Shown here: one piece after another, positions 43,090-51,223 of the stretch | How the letters are laid out: each line of letters opens with the position of its first letter | How positions within the stretch are numbered: position 1 is the stretch's first letter | Origin: Ramlibacter tataouinensis | GTDB lineage: Bacteria; Pseudomonadota; Gammaproteobacteria; Burkholderiales; Burkholderiaceae_C | NCBI GenBank assembly: GCA_002427815.1 | Contig: DIZF01000089.1 | Span: 25,052-88,907 of the forward strand | Length of the DNA: 63,856 nt | Reading direction: 5' to 3' | Translations under genes and position numbers: made by a program | Notes under the pieces: model-generated | Databases searched by the model: none | What the model was told of the DNA's origin: nothing | Seen by the model: the letters and a program-made list of their open reading frames with translations, nothing else

Positions 43090-44400
43090 ATGAACGCACC
43101 GCAAACCCTGTCTCGCTGGACCGAACCCGGCTCCAGCCGCGTGCCTTTCTGGGCCTATACCGACGCCCAGCTGTACCAGCGGGAACTGGAGAAGATCTTC
43201 TACGGCGAGCACTGGTGCTACGTCGGCCTGGAAGTGGAAATCCCCAACGTCGGCGACTACAAACTCAGCTGGGTCGGCGAGCGCCAGGTGATCATGGTGC
43301 GCGACCGGGTAGCGCCGAAAGATCGCGGAATCGATACCGGAATCCGGGTCGTCGAGAACCGCTGCGCCCATCGCGGGGTGAGGTTTTGCCAGCAGCCGCA
43401 CGGCAACGCGCGCAGCTTCGTGTGCCCCTACCATCAATGGACGTACAAGCTCAACGGCGAGCTGGCGGGCTTGCCGTTCAAGGACGGCGTGAAAGACGGC
43501 GACTGCATCAACGGCGGCATGCCGGCCGGTTTCGACCTCAAGCAGCACGGGCTCACGCGGCTGCGGGTGGCGGTGCTGCATGGCCTGGTGTTTGCCACTT
43601 TCAGCGATGCCGTCGAACCGCTCGCGGACTACCTGGGCCCGCAGATCACGCCCTGGCTGGACCGCATCTTCAAGGGGCGCACGCTCACGCTGCTGGGCTA
43701 CAACCGGCAGCGCATCCCGGGCAACTGGAAACTGATGATGGAGAACATCAAGGATCCGTACCACCCGGGCCTGCTGCATACCTGGTTCGTGACCTTCGGC
43801 CTGTGGCGCGCCGACCAGAAAAGCCGCATGGTGATGGACGCGCAGGGGCGCCATGCCGTGATGATTTCGCGCCGCAACGAGGGCGGCCAGAACGCCGCGG
43901 TGACGCAGGGCGTGACCTCGTTCAAGGCCGACATGGCGCTGCACGACACGCGCCTGCTCGACGTGGTGGGCGAGCCCTGGTGGACCATCGGCGATCCGGC
44001 CCGACCCGGCACCGACATCACGCCGTCGGTGACCATGATCACCCTGTTCCCCAGCCTCATCATCCAGCAGCAGGTGAACTCCTTGTCCACGCGCCATATC
44101 GTGCCGCGCGGGGAGGGGGAATTCGATTTCGTGTGGACCCATTTCGGTTTTGCCGACGACACGCCCGAGATGACACGACGGCGCCTGCGCCAGGCCAACC
44201 TGTTCGGCCCGGCCGGTTTCGTCAGCGCCGACGACGGCGAAGTGATCGCCTTCAGCCAGGGCGGATTCCGGCAGTGGGGCGAGGGCGGCAGCACCTTGTG
44301 CGAACTGGACGGCACCGGCACCGGGCCGACCGAGCACATGGTGACCGAGACCCTGATCCGCAGCATGTACGCCTACTGGCGCAAGGTGATGGCGCTGTGA
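43090..44400 (+). CDS. Rieske aromatic-ring hydroxylase, large (alpha) subunit
   Basis: This 436-residue subunit has a Rieske [2Fe-2S] domain with ligands Cys92, His94, Cys112 and His115, and a catalytic domain with the mononuclear-iron motif NIKDPYHPGLLH (two His; the Asp is the bridging residue). It recalls the anthranilate dioxygenase (AndAc) and salicylate 5-hydroxylase (NagG) group, whose substrates are small aromatic acids. Between the beta strands before Cys92 lies a segment of about ten extra residues (VAPKDRGIDTG). The small subunit follows with a GTGA overlap. No ferredoxin or reductase gene is near. Confidence 0.88.
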   Translation: MNAPQTLSRWTEPGSSRVPFWAYTDAQLYQRELEKIFYGEHWCYVGLEVEIPNVGDYKLSWVGERQVIMVRDRVAPKDRGIDTGIRVVENRCAHRGVRFCQQPHGNARSFVCPYHQWTYKLNGELAGLPFKDGVKDGDCINGGMPAGFDLKQHGLTRLRVAVLHGLVFATFSDAVEPLADYLGPQITPWLDRIFKGRTLTLLGYNRQRIPGNWKLMMENIKDPYHPGLLHTWFVTFGLWRADQKSRMVMDAQGRHAVMISRRNEGGQNAAVTQGVTSFKADMALHDTRLLDVVGEPWWTIGDPARPGTDITPSVTMITLFPSLIIQQQVNSLSTRHIVPRGEGEFDFVWTHFGFADDTPEMTRRRLRQANLFGPAGFVSADDGEVIAFSQGGFRQWGEGGSTLCELDGTGTGPTEHMVTETLIRSMYAYWRKVMAL

Positions 44401-44885
44401 GCGCGCCTGACCTTCAGCGGCTGCTGCTGCAACTGGAGATCGACCAGCTCAATGCCGCCTACGCCGCGGTGCTCGATGAAAAGCGCTTCGACGAATGGCC
44501 CGGGTTCTTTCTCGAGAACGGACGCTACCAGGTGCAGGCGCGCGAGAATTTCGACCGCGGCCTGCCGCTCGCGCTGATCGACCTGGAAAGCCAGGGGATG
44601 ATGAAGGACCGGGTCTACGGCATCACCCAGACCATCTACCACGGCCCTTACTACACGCGGCATGTGGTGAGCCCAGCGCAGGTGCTGGGCGAGGACGGGG
44701 GCCGGGTCAGGACCCAGACTCACTACGCGGTGTTCCGCACCCGGCCGGGCGATGCCAGCGAGGTTTATAACGTGGGACGCTACCTCGACGAGCTCGTGCG
44801 CACGCCGTCCGGCCTGAAGTACGCCAGCCGGCGCTGCGTCTACGACAGCGAGATGGTGCTCAACTCGCTGATCTACCCCGTCTGA
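44397..44885 (+). CDS. Rieske aromatic-ring hydroxylase, small (beta) subunit
   Basis: The 162-residue beta subunit has the NTF2/scytalone-dehydratase-like fold of ring-hydroxylating dioxygenases, seen in LLLQLEIDQLNAAYAAVLDEKRFDEWPGFF and in YGITQTIYHGPYYTRHVVS, and ends CVYDSEMVLNSLIYPV as these proteins do. It is structural and completes the alpha3-beta3 oxygenase. Translation starts at a GTG that overlaps the alpha stop. The oxygenase must borrow electrons from ferredoxin and reductase encoded elsewhere. Confidence 0.87.
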   Translation: MSAPDLQRLLLQLEIDQLNAAYAAVLDEKRFDEWPGFFLENGRYQVQARENFDRGLPLALIDLESQGMMKDRVYGITQTIYHGPYYTRHVVSPAQVLGEDGGRVRTQTHYAVFRTRPGDASEVYNVGRYLDELVRTPSGLKYASRRCVYDSEMVLNSLIYPV

Positions 44886-44893
44886 CCGAATTG

Positions 44894-44918
44894 GCAGCCG
44901 GTCACAGCGTCCGGCTGC
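44894..44918. terminator. inverted repeat between convergent genes
   Basis: GCAGCCGG (44894-44901) and CCGGCTGC (44911-44918) form a perfect 8-bp stem with a 9-nt loop spanning the end of amiC, facing the Rieske beta gene. No T-run lies on either side, so termination is uncertain. Confidence 0.4.
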
Positions 44919-46221
44919 GCGCGAGCGGGGGATTCTTCGCGAAATAGCGGTGGATGCCGCGCATGATGGCATCGGCAAGCTGTTCCTGGTAGCCGGCGCT
45001 GCGCAGGCGGGTTTCTTCGTCGGGGTTGCTGATGAACGCCGTTTCCACCAGGACGCTGGGGATGTCGGGCGCCTTCAGCACCGCGAAGCCGGCCTGTTCC
45101 ACGTTGCGCTTGTGCAGCCCGCCGACGTTGCCGATCTCGCCCAGCAGCGCGCTGCCGAGCTTCAGGCTGTCGTTGATCTGGGCGGTGGTGCTCATGTCCA
45201 GCAAGGCGTGCGCCAGGTGGCTGTCACGTGCCTTGATGTTGACGCCGCCGATCAGATCGGCCTGGTTCTCCTTGGCCGCCATCCAGCGCGCGGCGGTGCT
45301 CGATGCGCCGATCTGGCTGAGCGCGAAGACGCTGGCCCCGTGCGCGCTGGGCGTGAGAAACGCGTCGGCATGGATGCTCACGAACAGATCGGCCTGGACC
45401 CGCCTTGCCTTTTGCACGCGCGTACCCAGCGGGACGAAGAAATCCGCGTCGCGTGTCAGGAAGGCGCGCATCGGGTTGCCGTTGATGATGGTGCCGTTGA
45501 TGCGCTCGCGCAGCCGTTGCGCGATCTGCAGCACCACGTCTTTTTCGCGGGTGCCGCCCGGCCCCACGGCGCCGGGATCCTCGCCGCCGTGGCCCGGATC
45601 GATCGCGATGATGATGAGGCGGTCGGTCTTGTGCGCCGTGCGTGGGCCGGCTTCGGCGCTGGCGATGATGCCGGACGGCCTGGGCCGCTGCAATTGCTGG
45701 GCGATCAGGTCGCCCAGCGGATCGCCGGCGGGCGCAGGCGCAGGGGCGGGCGCGGTCACGGGCTGGTCCTTGAGCCGCTCGGCGATCAGCGCTTCCAGCG
45801 GGTCCACTTCCCTGACCGGATACAGATCGAAGACCAGGCGATGCTGGTAGGCGGCCACCGGCGTCAGCGTGAACACCTGGGGCACCACGGGCTGCTTGAG
45901 GTCCAGCACCAGGCGCACGACGCCCGGCGCGTGCTGGGCGGCGCGGATGCCGGCGATGAAGGGGTCGTTGGCGTTGACCTTGGCCACCAGTTCCCGCAGT
46001 TCAGGTCCGAGCTCGAGGCCCTCTATGTCCACCAGCAGCCGCGGTGGCTGGGTTGTCACGATCTGGCTGGACTTGAGCTTCGCATCGGACTCGATCGTCA
46101 CGCGCGAGTACTCGGGCGCCGGCCAGACCCGCACGCCGACGATGGTGGCGCCGCGCGCGATCTGCTGCGAGCTCAGCAGCAGCACCAGCGTCCCATTGCG
46201 CAGGATATCGCGGCGTTTCAT
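44902..46221 (-). CDS. amiC: N-acetylmuramoyl-L-alanine amidase, AmiC type
   Basis: This periplasmic amidase cleaves septal peptidoglycan during daughter-cell separation. The 439-residue protein has a signal peptide, an AMIN targeting domain (about 25-130), an Ala/Pro-rich linker, and an Amidase_3 zinc domain (about 200-430) with IAIDPGHGGEDPGAVG, HADAF and the Glu in VLVETAFISNPDEE. The start at 46221 overlaps the tsaE stop, and the two genes are commonly linked in proteobacteria. Confidence 0.94.
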   Translation of the reverse strand: MKRRDILRNGTLVLLLSSQQIARGATIVGVRVWPAPEYSRVTIESDAKLKSSQIVTTQPPRLLVDIEGLELGPELRELVAKVNANDPFIAGIRAAQHAPGVVRLVLDLKQPVVPQVFTLTPVAAYQHRLVFDLYPVREVDPLEALIAERLKDQPVTAPAPAPAPAGDPLGDLIAQQLQRPRPSGIIASAEAGPRTAHKTDRLIIIAIDPGHGGEDPGAVGPGGTREKDVVLQIAQRLRERINGTIINGNPMRAFLTRDADFFVPLGTRVQKARRVQADLFVSIHADAFLTPSAHGASVFALSQIGASSTAARWMAAKENQADLIGGVNIKARDSHLAHALLDMSTTAQINDSLKLGSALLGEIGNVGGLHKRNVEQAGFAVLKAPDIPSVLVETAFISNPDEETRLRSAGYQEQLADAIMRGIHRYFAKNPPLARSRTL

Positions 46222-46739
46222 TCGGTGCCCGCCCGGCCGCCCGAAGGGCACTGAGCGCCCCCTGGTGGGGCAGAGGGCGCGGTGAGCGTGGGGGCTGTAG
46301 TCTCCACCAGCTCCCGGCCCAGCGGCGTCTGGGCCAGCAGGGTGACCTGGCGCGACTCGTCCGCCAGCACCTCGATCCGCAGCACGAGATCGGCCAGCGG
46401 CAACAGCGCGGCCGCTTTCTCGGGCCACTCCGCGAGCTTGAGGCCTTCGGCGGCGAACAGGTCGCGAAAGCCAGCATCTTCCCATTCGCGCGGATCGTTG
46501 AAGCGGTAGAAGTCGAAATGCCAGATCGCCAGACCGGGCACCTCGTGCGGCTCCACCACGGCATAGGTGGGACTCTTGATCCGCCCCGGCACGCCCAGCG
46601 CCTGCAACAGATGACGCACGAAGGTCGTCTTGCCGGACCCCAGGTCGCCACGCAATTCGATGAAGGCCCGCCGCAGCGCCGGCCGCACCGCCAGCTGCGC
46701 GGCGAAGGCGCGCGTCTCGTCCTCGCTGTGCCATGTCAC
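46218..46739 (-). CDS. tsaE: tRNA threonylcarbamoyladenosine biosynthesis ATPase TsaE
   Basis: TsaE is the small ATPase that drives turnover in t6A synthesis with TsaB and TsaD. The P-loop is GDLGSGKTT with Lys37, and FDFYRF is the conserved switch. The GTG at 46739 is taken as the start. The last 25 or so residues (after VETTAP) are encoded by an inverted copy of the GC-rich repeat and look unlike the family. It is divergent from queG with only 24 bases between, so each promoter lies inside or beside the other gene. Confidence 0.92.
   Translation of the reverse strand: MTWHSEDETRAFAAQLAVRPALRRAFIELRGDLGSGKTTFVRHLLQALGVPGRIKSPTYAVVEPHEVPGLAIWHFDFYRFNDPREWEDAGFRDLFAAEGLKLAEWPEKAAALLPLADLVLRIEVLADESRQVTLLAQTPLGRELVETTAPTLTAPSAPPGGAQCPSGGRAGTE
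46230..46296 (-). repeat. GC-rich dispersed repeat, copy 3, inside tsaE 3' end
   Basis: The minus strand reads GCCCCCACGCTCACCGCGCC, then CTGCCCCACCAGGGGGCGCTC, then GGGCGGCCGGGCGGG. This matches copies 1 and 2 from end to end. It is read through as the C-terminus of tsaE and also holds the region just before the amiC start. Confidence 0.75.
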
Positions 46740-46748
46740 AGTGCTTTC

Positions 46749-46754
46749 TACAAT
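46749..46754 (+). promoter_or_regulatory. queG -10 box, leaderless-type
   Basis: TACAAT ends six bases before a GTG (46761) and nine before an ATG (46764), either of which could start queG without a leader. Confidence 0.5.
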
Positions 46755-46763
46755 CGGCGGGTG

Positions 46764-47840
46764 ATGTTCAACAGCGGTCAGATCGACGGTCCTCAACTGG
46801 TGGCGGAGATGCGGGCCTGGGCCCTCGAACTGGGATTTTCCCAAATCGGCGTGGCCGGTGTGGATCTTTCTTCGGCCGAAGCCGGTTTGCTGGCCTGGCT
46901 GTCCAACGGCTTTCATGGCGATATGGCCTACATGCAACACCATGGGCTCAAGCGGGCCCGGCCGGCGGAACTGGTGCCCGGCACCGTCAGCGTGATCACG
47001 GCGCGCATGGATTACCTGCCCAGAGCCGCAGCGCAAGGCTGGCAGGCGATTGAATTCGAACGTTTGCGCCGGCCCGCGGAAGGAGTGATATCGCTCTATG
47101 CGCGGGGCCGGGACTATCACAAGGTGCTGCGCTCGCGGCTGCAGCAGCTGAGCGATCGGATTGCAGCGCGGGTGGGTCCGCACGGCCACCGGGTGTTCAC
47201 CGATTCGGCTCCGGTGCTCGAAGCCGAACTCGCGGCGCGCAGCGGCCAGGGCTGGCGCGGCAAGCACACCCTGGTGTTGAACCGCGAAGCCGGCTCGATG
47301 TTCTTCCTGGGCGAGCTCTACGTCGACCTCGCGCTGCCCGCCAGCGCGGCAGCCAACGGCCATTGCGGCACCTGCAGCGCCTGCATCGAGGTGTGCCCGA
47401 CCCAGGCGATCGTCGCGCCCTACCGGCTGGATGCGCGCCGCTGCATTTCGTATCTCACGATCGAGCATGCCGGCGCCATTCCGCCGGATCTGCGGCCCTT
47501 GATCGGCAATCGCATCTACGGTTGCGACGACTGCCAGCTCATCTGTCCGTGGAACAAATTCGCCGGTCGCAGCGGCCTGCCCGATTTCGACGAGCGCGCG
47601 GGCCTGACCGGGCGCCAGCTCGCCGAGCTGATCGGCTGGAGCGAAACGCAATTTCTTCGCTTGACCGAGGGCAGCCCGATTCGCCGCATCGGCCATGAAC
47701 GCTGGCTGCGCAATGTGGCCGTGGCGGCCGGCAATGCCTTGCGGCAGCGGGACGACCCTGCCCTGCGCGCAGCCCTGAATGCCGCCGCCGCCCACCCCAG
47801 CGAACTGGTGCGCGAGCACGTGGCCTGGGCCCTGGCGTGA
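46764..47840 (+). CDS. queG: epoxyqueuosine reductase
   Basis: QueG makes queuosine in tRNA by reducing epoxyqueuosine, using a cobalamin cofactor and two [4Fe-4S] clusters. The 358-residue protein has the N-terminal DUF1730-like domain with MAYMQHHGLKRARPAELVPG and ARGRDYHKVL. The ferredoxin-type motifs are CGTCSACIEVCP near residue 201 and CDDCQLICPWN near 255. A C-terminal HEAT-like region ends HPSELVREHVAWAL. A GTG three bases upstream is an equally possible start. Confidence 0.94.
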   Translation: MFNSGQIDGPQLVAEMRAWALELGFSQIGVAGVDLSSAEAGLLAWLSNGFHGDMAYMQHHGLKRARPAELVPGTVSVITARMDYLPRAAAQGWQAIEFERLRRPAEGVISLYARGRDYHKVLRSRLQQLSDRIAARVGPHGHRVFTDSAPVLEAELAARSGQGWRGKHTLVLNREAGSMFFLGELYVDLALPASAAANGHCGTCSACIEVCPTQAIVAPYRLDARRCISYLTIEHAGAIPPDLRPLIGNRIYGCDDCQLICPWNKFAGRSGLPDFDERAGLTGRQLAELIGWSETQFLRLTEGSPIRRIGHERWLRNVAVAAGNALRQRDDPALRAALNAAAAHPSELVREHVAWALA

Positions 47841-47870
47841 CCCTGGCGTCCGCGGTGTCCTGGTCTCTGC

Positions 47871-48080
47871 TTACTGCGCGCTCGCCGGGGCCGCGGTGTC
47901 AGCGTCCGGGGCCACCGGATCCAGGCCCCAGTGGGCCCAGTCCTCGCCGAACAGTTCTGCCGGGTGTTGCGTGCGCTCCGAGCCATTGCCGCAGACCAGT
48001 GAATGGGCTGGACAGAATTTGTCGCAGCCCCAGCAGTTTCGCTCGGGGTGCGGTGGATTCAGGGGAAATTTCTTGGCCAT
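47871..48080 (-). CDS. DUF3079 family small protein
   Basis: This 69-residue protein opens MAKKFPLNPPHPERNCWGCDKFCPAHSLVCGNGS, with four Cys in the CxxC...C...C pattern of the DUF3079 family, and continues with HPAELFGEDW. The Cys arrangement suggests metal or cluster binding, but no function is established. It converges on queG with 30 bases between. A tiny open frame ends two bases before its start. Confidence 0.8.
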   Translation of the reverse strand: MAKKFPLNPPHPERNCWGCDKFCPAHSLVCGNGSERTQHPAELFGEDWAHWGLDPVAPDADTAAPASAQ

Positions 48081-48082
48081 GT

Positions 48083-48139
48083 TCAACCGGCATCGCTGCG
48101 CACAAGCAGGTCCGGGTCCAATCCGTCGTAAAGCTTCAT
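48083..48139 (-). CDS. possible 18-residue upstream open reading frame
   Basis: An ATG at 48139 opens MKLYDGLDPDLLVRSDAG, with AGGATT about six bases before it. The stop is separated from the DUF3079 ATG by two bases, a spacing that permits translational coupling. It could be a leader peptide or a remnant of a longer gene. I do not recognise the peptide. Confidence 0.3.
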   Translation of the reverse strand: MKLYDGLDPDLLVRSDAG

Positions 48140-48216
48140 TCTGCAATCCTGAAGATGGAGACCATTTGCTGTAGCGCAAGCACGCCTGCCTCGCCGCGGC
48201 GTTTGCGCCGACGTCC

Positions 48217-49122
48217 CTAGCGCAGGATCCCCAGCGCGAACGGCAGGCTGACCAGGCCGAGCAAAGTGGAGAGCGTGACCAGGCCGGCGACATAGGCGCC
48301 GTTGTAGCCCATGCGCGCAGCAAGGACATAGGCACTGGACGCGGTGGGCAGTGCCGAGAACGACAGCAGGACGGCGGTCTGCGCGGTGTCGAGCCGCCAC
48401 AGGCGGGACAGGCCCCAGGCTACCAGCGGCAGCAGAAAGTGGCGGATTCCCAGCACCCCGGCGGTCAAAGCCGGAGCCTGGGCCAGGCTGCTGAACTGCA
48501 TGCCCGCGCCGGCCGCCATCAGGCCCAGGGCCAGCGAGGCCGCACCGATGCGCACCAGCGTGGGTTCGAGCCAGGGCGGGATGGAGACCCCCAGCAGATT
48601 CACTGCCAGGCCGGCGGCGGTGGCGATGATCAGCGGATTGCGCAGCAGCGCGCGCGCAAAGCCGGTCTGCCCGTGGCGGGCCATGGGCCAGACGGCGGCC
48701 ACGTTGAACAGCGGCACGCACACGCCAATCAGCACCGCGATCAGCAGCAGCCCACGGGGGCCCGCCAGCCGCTCGGCCAGCGCCAGCGCGATAAAGGAGT
48801 TGAAGCGGAAGGCAATCTGCGCGGCGCCGGCATGCTCGCGCCGGTCGATGCGCTGTCCCAGCCAGGGCAGGTAGGGCAGGGCGTACGCCATGGCGATGCC
48901 GCTCAAGCCCAGCATCAGACCGGCGGCGATCAGGCTGGATGCTTCGCCCAGGTCGAGCGGGCTGCGAGCGATCGAGTGAAACAGCAGCACCGGAAAAAGG
49001 AAGTAGTACACCAGGACTTCGGCCTGCTCCCACACGGTGCGGTTGAGGGCCGTGTAGCGGCAGACGAGGTAGCCGCAGAGGATGAGGGAAAAATCCGGGA
49101 GCAGGAGCTGGGCGAAATTCAC
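48217..49122 (-). CDS. AEC (auxin efflux carrier) family transporter
   Basis: This 301-residue inner-membrane protein has about ten helices in two inverted halves. The opening LLPDFSLILCGYLVCRYTALNRTVWEQAEVLVYYFLFPVLLFHSIAR is typical of bacterial AEC permeases, which carry malate, malonate or other small anions. The GTG at 49122 is the start; TATCCT lies six bases before it. The substrate is unknown. The gene is divergent from a Bug-type binding protein, with 114 bases between them. Confidence 0.85.
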   Translation of the reverse strand: MNFAQLLLPDFSLILCGYLVCRYTALNRTVWEQAEVLVYYFLFPVLLFHSIARSPLDLGEASSLIAAGLMLGLSGIAMAYALPYLPWLGQRIDRREHAGAAQIAFRFNSFIALALAERLAGPRGLLLIAVLIGVCVPLFNVAAVWPMARHGQTGFARALLRNPLIIATAAGLAVNLLGVSIPPWLEPTLVRIGAASLALGLMAAGAGMQFSSLAQAPALTAGVLGIRHFLLPLVAWGLSRLWRLDTAQTAVLLSFSALPTASSAYVLAARMGYNGAYVAGLVTLSTLLGLVSLPFALGILR

Positions 49123-49128
49123 GCCCCG

Positions 49129-49134
49129 AGGATA
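49129..49134 (-). promoter_or_regulatory. AEC transporter -10 box, leaderless-type
   Basis: TATCCT ends six bases before the GTG start at 49122, and no ribosome-binding site intervenes. Confidence 0.45.
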
Positions 49135-49236
49135 GCGGCAACGCAGGGGCAGGCCTTTTTGCCTGTGCCTGGCAGCAGCGGCATCCCTTAAGATTCAAGG
49201 TTGTCCTCATTCACGTCAATCCAAGGAAACTGCCTC

Positions 49237-50208
49237 ATGAGAAGTCCCCACTGGTTCGCGCTTTCCGCTGCCGCGCTGGCCCTGGCCGCCGCGCCCGCGT
49301 TCGGGCAGAACTATCCCAACAAGCCCGTCAAGCTCCAGGTCCCCTTCGCGCCCGGCGGCACCACCGACATCATCGCCCGCGTGATCTCCGAGCAGTTGGG
49401 CAAGGCCCTGGGCCAGCCGGTGGTGGTGGAGAACCGCGCCGGCGGGGGCGGGGTGGTCGGTGCGCTCGACACTTCGCGGGCCGCCCCCGATGGCTATTCG
49501 CTGGGCATGGCCACTGTGTCGACCACCGCCGCCAATCCGGCCATTAATCCCAAGATCCCGTACAACCCGATCACCGATTTCACGCCCATCATCAACATCG
49601 CGGCCACACCCAATGTGATCGCGGTGAATCCGAGCTTCCCGGCCAAGGACTACAAGAGCTTCGTCGCCGAACTCAAGCGCAACCCGGGCAAGTACTCGTA
49701 CGCGTCGTCGGGCACCGGCGGCATCGGTCACCTGCAGATGGAGCTGTACAAGAACCTGTCGGGTACCTTTATCACCCATATCCCCTACCGCGGCGCCGGC
49801 CCGGCGCTGAACGACGTGGTCGCCGGCCAGGTGCCGATGGTCTTCGACAACATTCCCTCGGCCTTGCCCTTCATTCAGACCCATCGGCTGGTGGCCATCG
49901 TGGTCGCGGCGCCGCAGCGCCTGGCCGCCCTGCCCAATGTGCCGACGTTCAAGGAGGTCGGGCTCGAGCCGGTCAACCGCATGGCCTACTACGGCATCTA
50001 CGGGCCCAAGGGCCTGCCCAAGGAAGTGGTGGACAAGGTCAATGCGGGCGTGAAGAAGGCCCTGCAGGATCCCATCGTGCGCAAGCGCATCGAGGACACG
50101 GGATCGATCATCGTCGGCAACACGCCGCAGCAGTTCGCCGATCAGATCAAGGCCGAATATGCGGTCTACAAGCAGGTGGTGGAGAAAGCCAATCTGAAGC
50201 TGGATTGA
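49237..50208 (+). CDS. Bug-family (tripartite tricarboxylate transporter) solute-binding protein
   Basis: This 323-residue periplasmic protein has a signal peptide (about 1-23, ending near AFG-QNYPNKP) and the Bug signature YPNKPVKLQVPFAPGGTTDIIARV, then VENRAGGGG, GHLQMELYKNLSG and HIPYRGAGPALNDVVAGQVP. Such proteins bind carboxylates for TctAB permeases or act as sensors. No permease gene is near, so it is an orphan, as is usual for this expanded family in Burkholderiales. AAGGAA at 49223-49228 supports the ATG at 49237 over 49201. Confidence 0.92.
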   Translation: MRSPHWFALSAAALALAAAPAFGQNYPNKPVKLQVPFAPGGTTDIIARVISEQLGKALGQPVVVENRAGGGGVVGALDTSRAAPDGYSLGMATVSTTAANPAINPKIPYNPITDFTPIINIAATPNVIAVNPSFPAKDYKSFVAELKRNPGKYSYASSGTGGIGHLQMELYKNLSGTFITHIPYRGAGPALNDVVAGQVPMVFDNIPSALPFIQTHRLVAIVVAAPQRLAALPNVPTFKEVGLEPVNRMAYYGIYGPKGLPKEVVDKVNAGVKKALQDPIVRKRIEDTGSIIVGNTPQQFADQIKAEYAVYKQVVEKANLKLD

Positions 50209-50228
50209 AGACGCCCGCGGTCTGGCAG

Positions 50229-50255
50229 GCCGCCTCGCCCGGGCGGCTTTTCTTT
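50229..50255 (+). terminator. rho-independent terminator after the first Bug gene
   Basis: GCCGCC (50229-50234) pairs with GGCGGC (50242-50247) around a 7-nt loop, followed by TTTTCTTT. It stands 20 bases past the stop and before the xerD promoter. Confidence 0.8.
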
Positions 50256-50272
50256 GGGGCTGTGCCGTTTGC

Positions 50273-50278
50273 TATCGT
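50273..50278 (+). promoter_or_regulatory. xerD -10 box, leaderless-type
   Basis: TATCGT ends six bases before the ATG at 50285. The preceding terminator shows that a new transcript must begin here. Confidence 0.5.
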
Positions 50279-50284
50279 CGGGCC

Positions 50285-51178
50285 ATGAGCGCGCCCAGCC
50301 ATCCCGGCATCGACACCTTCATCGACGCACTGTGGCTGGAGGAGGGCCTGTCGAACAACACGCTGGCGGCCTATCGGCGCGACCTGACCCTGTATGCCGA
50401 ATGGCTGGCCGCGCAGGGGCGGACGATCGACAGCACCGTGGAGGCCGATCTCAACGGCTATTTCGCGGCCCGCCACCATGCCAGCAAGGCAACCTCGGCC
50501 AATCGCCGGCTCACCGTGCTCAAGCGCTATTTCCGCTGGGCCTTGCGCGAGCGGCTGATCAGCGAGGATCCGACCTTGCGGCTGCAGTCGGCCAAGCAGG
50601 CGCTGCGGGTGCCCAAGACCTTGACCGAATCCCAGGTCGAAGCCCTGCTCGAGGCCCCGGACGTGGACACCCCGCTGGGCCTGAGGGATCGCACGATGCT
50701 CGAGCTGATCTACGCCAGCGGCCTGCGCGTCAGCGAGCTGGTGTCGCTCAAGACCTTCAATGTCAGTATGAGCGACGGGGTCTTGCGCGTGATGGGCAAG
50801 GGCAGCAAGGAACGGCTGATCCCGTTCGGGCAGGTGGCGCGCGACTGGATCGTGCGGTACCTGGCGCAAGGCCGGGCCGCCATCCTCGGCGGCCAGCAGA
50901 CCGAGGACCTGTTCGTCACGGCACGGGGCCATGGCATGACCCGCGTGATGTTCTGGGTCATCGTCAAGAAGCACGCCCGCACCGCCGGCATCGCCGCGCC
51001 GCTGTCGCCGCACACACTGCGTCACGCGTTCGCCACCCATCTGCTCAATCACGGGGCCGACCTGCGCGCGGTGCAGATGCTGCTGGGACATGCCGACATC
51101 TCCACCACGACGATCTACACCCATGTCGCGCGCGCGCGCCTCAAGACCCTGCACGCACAGCACCACCCGCGCGGATAA
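50285..51178 (+). CDS. xerD: site-specific tyrosine recombinase XerD
   Basis: XerD works with XerC at the dif site to resolve chromosome dimers. The 297-residue protein has an N-terminal SAM-like domain (DTFIDALWLEEGLSNNTLAAYRRDL) and a catalytic domain with Arg in SGLRVSEL, Lys in GKGSKERLIP, the HTLRHAFATHLL box, the His of LLGHADISTT and the Tyr in TIYTHV. The length and N-terminus fit the housekeeping enzyme, not a phage or island integrase. No att sites or mobile genes are near. Confidence 0.92.
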   Translation: MSAPSHPGIDTFIDALWLEEGLSNNTLAAYRRDLTLYAEWLAAQGRTIDSTVEADLNGYFAARHHASKATSANRRLTVLKRYFRWALRERLISEDPTLRLQSAKQALRVPKTLTESQVEALLEAPDVDTPLGLRDRTMLELIYASGLRVSELVSLKTFNVSMSDGVLRVMGKGSKERLIPFGQVARDWIVRYLAQGRAAILGGQQTEDLFVTARGHGMTRVMFWVIVKKHARTAGIAAPLSPHTLRHAFATHLLNHGADLRAVQMLLGHADISTTTIYTHVARARLKTLHAQHHPRG

Positions 51179-51223
51179 TCGCGGGGCGCCTTCCGTTCCA
51201 ATCGACCTGCGCCATTACCACCA

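Noticed and set aside
41538..44885. A continuous 1115-codon frame leading into the Rieske beta gene
   Set aside because: Only the last 162 codons (from the GTG at 44397) match a protein family; the rest runs across mutL, dedA and the alpha subunit in wrong frames.
50285..51178. XerD as a phage or island integrase
   Set aside because: The length and N-terminal domain are those of the chromosomal enzyme. No direct-repeat attachment site, tRNA junction or mobile genes are next to it.
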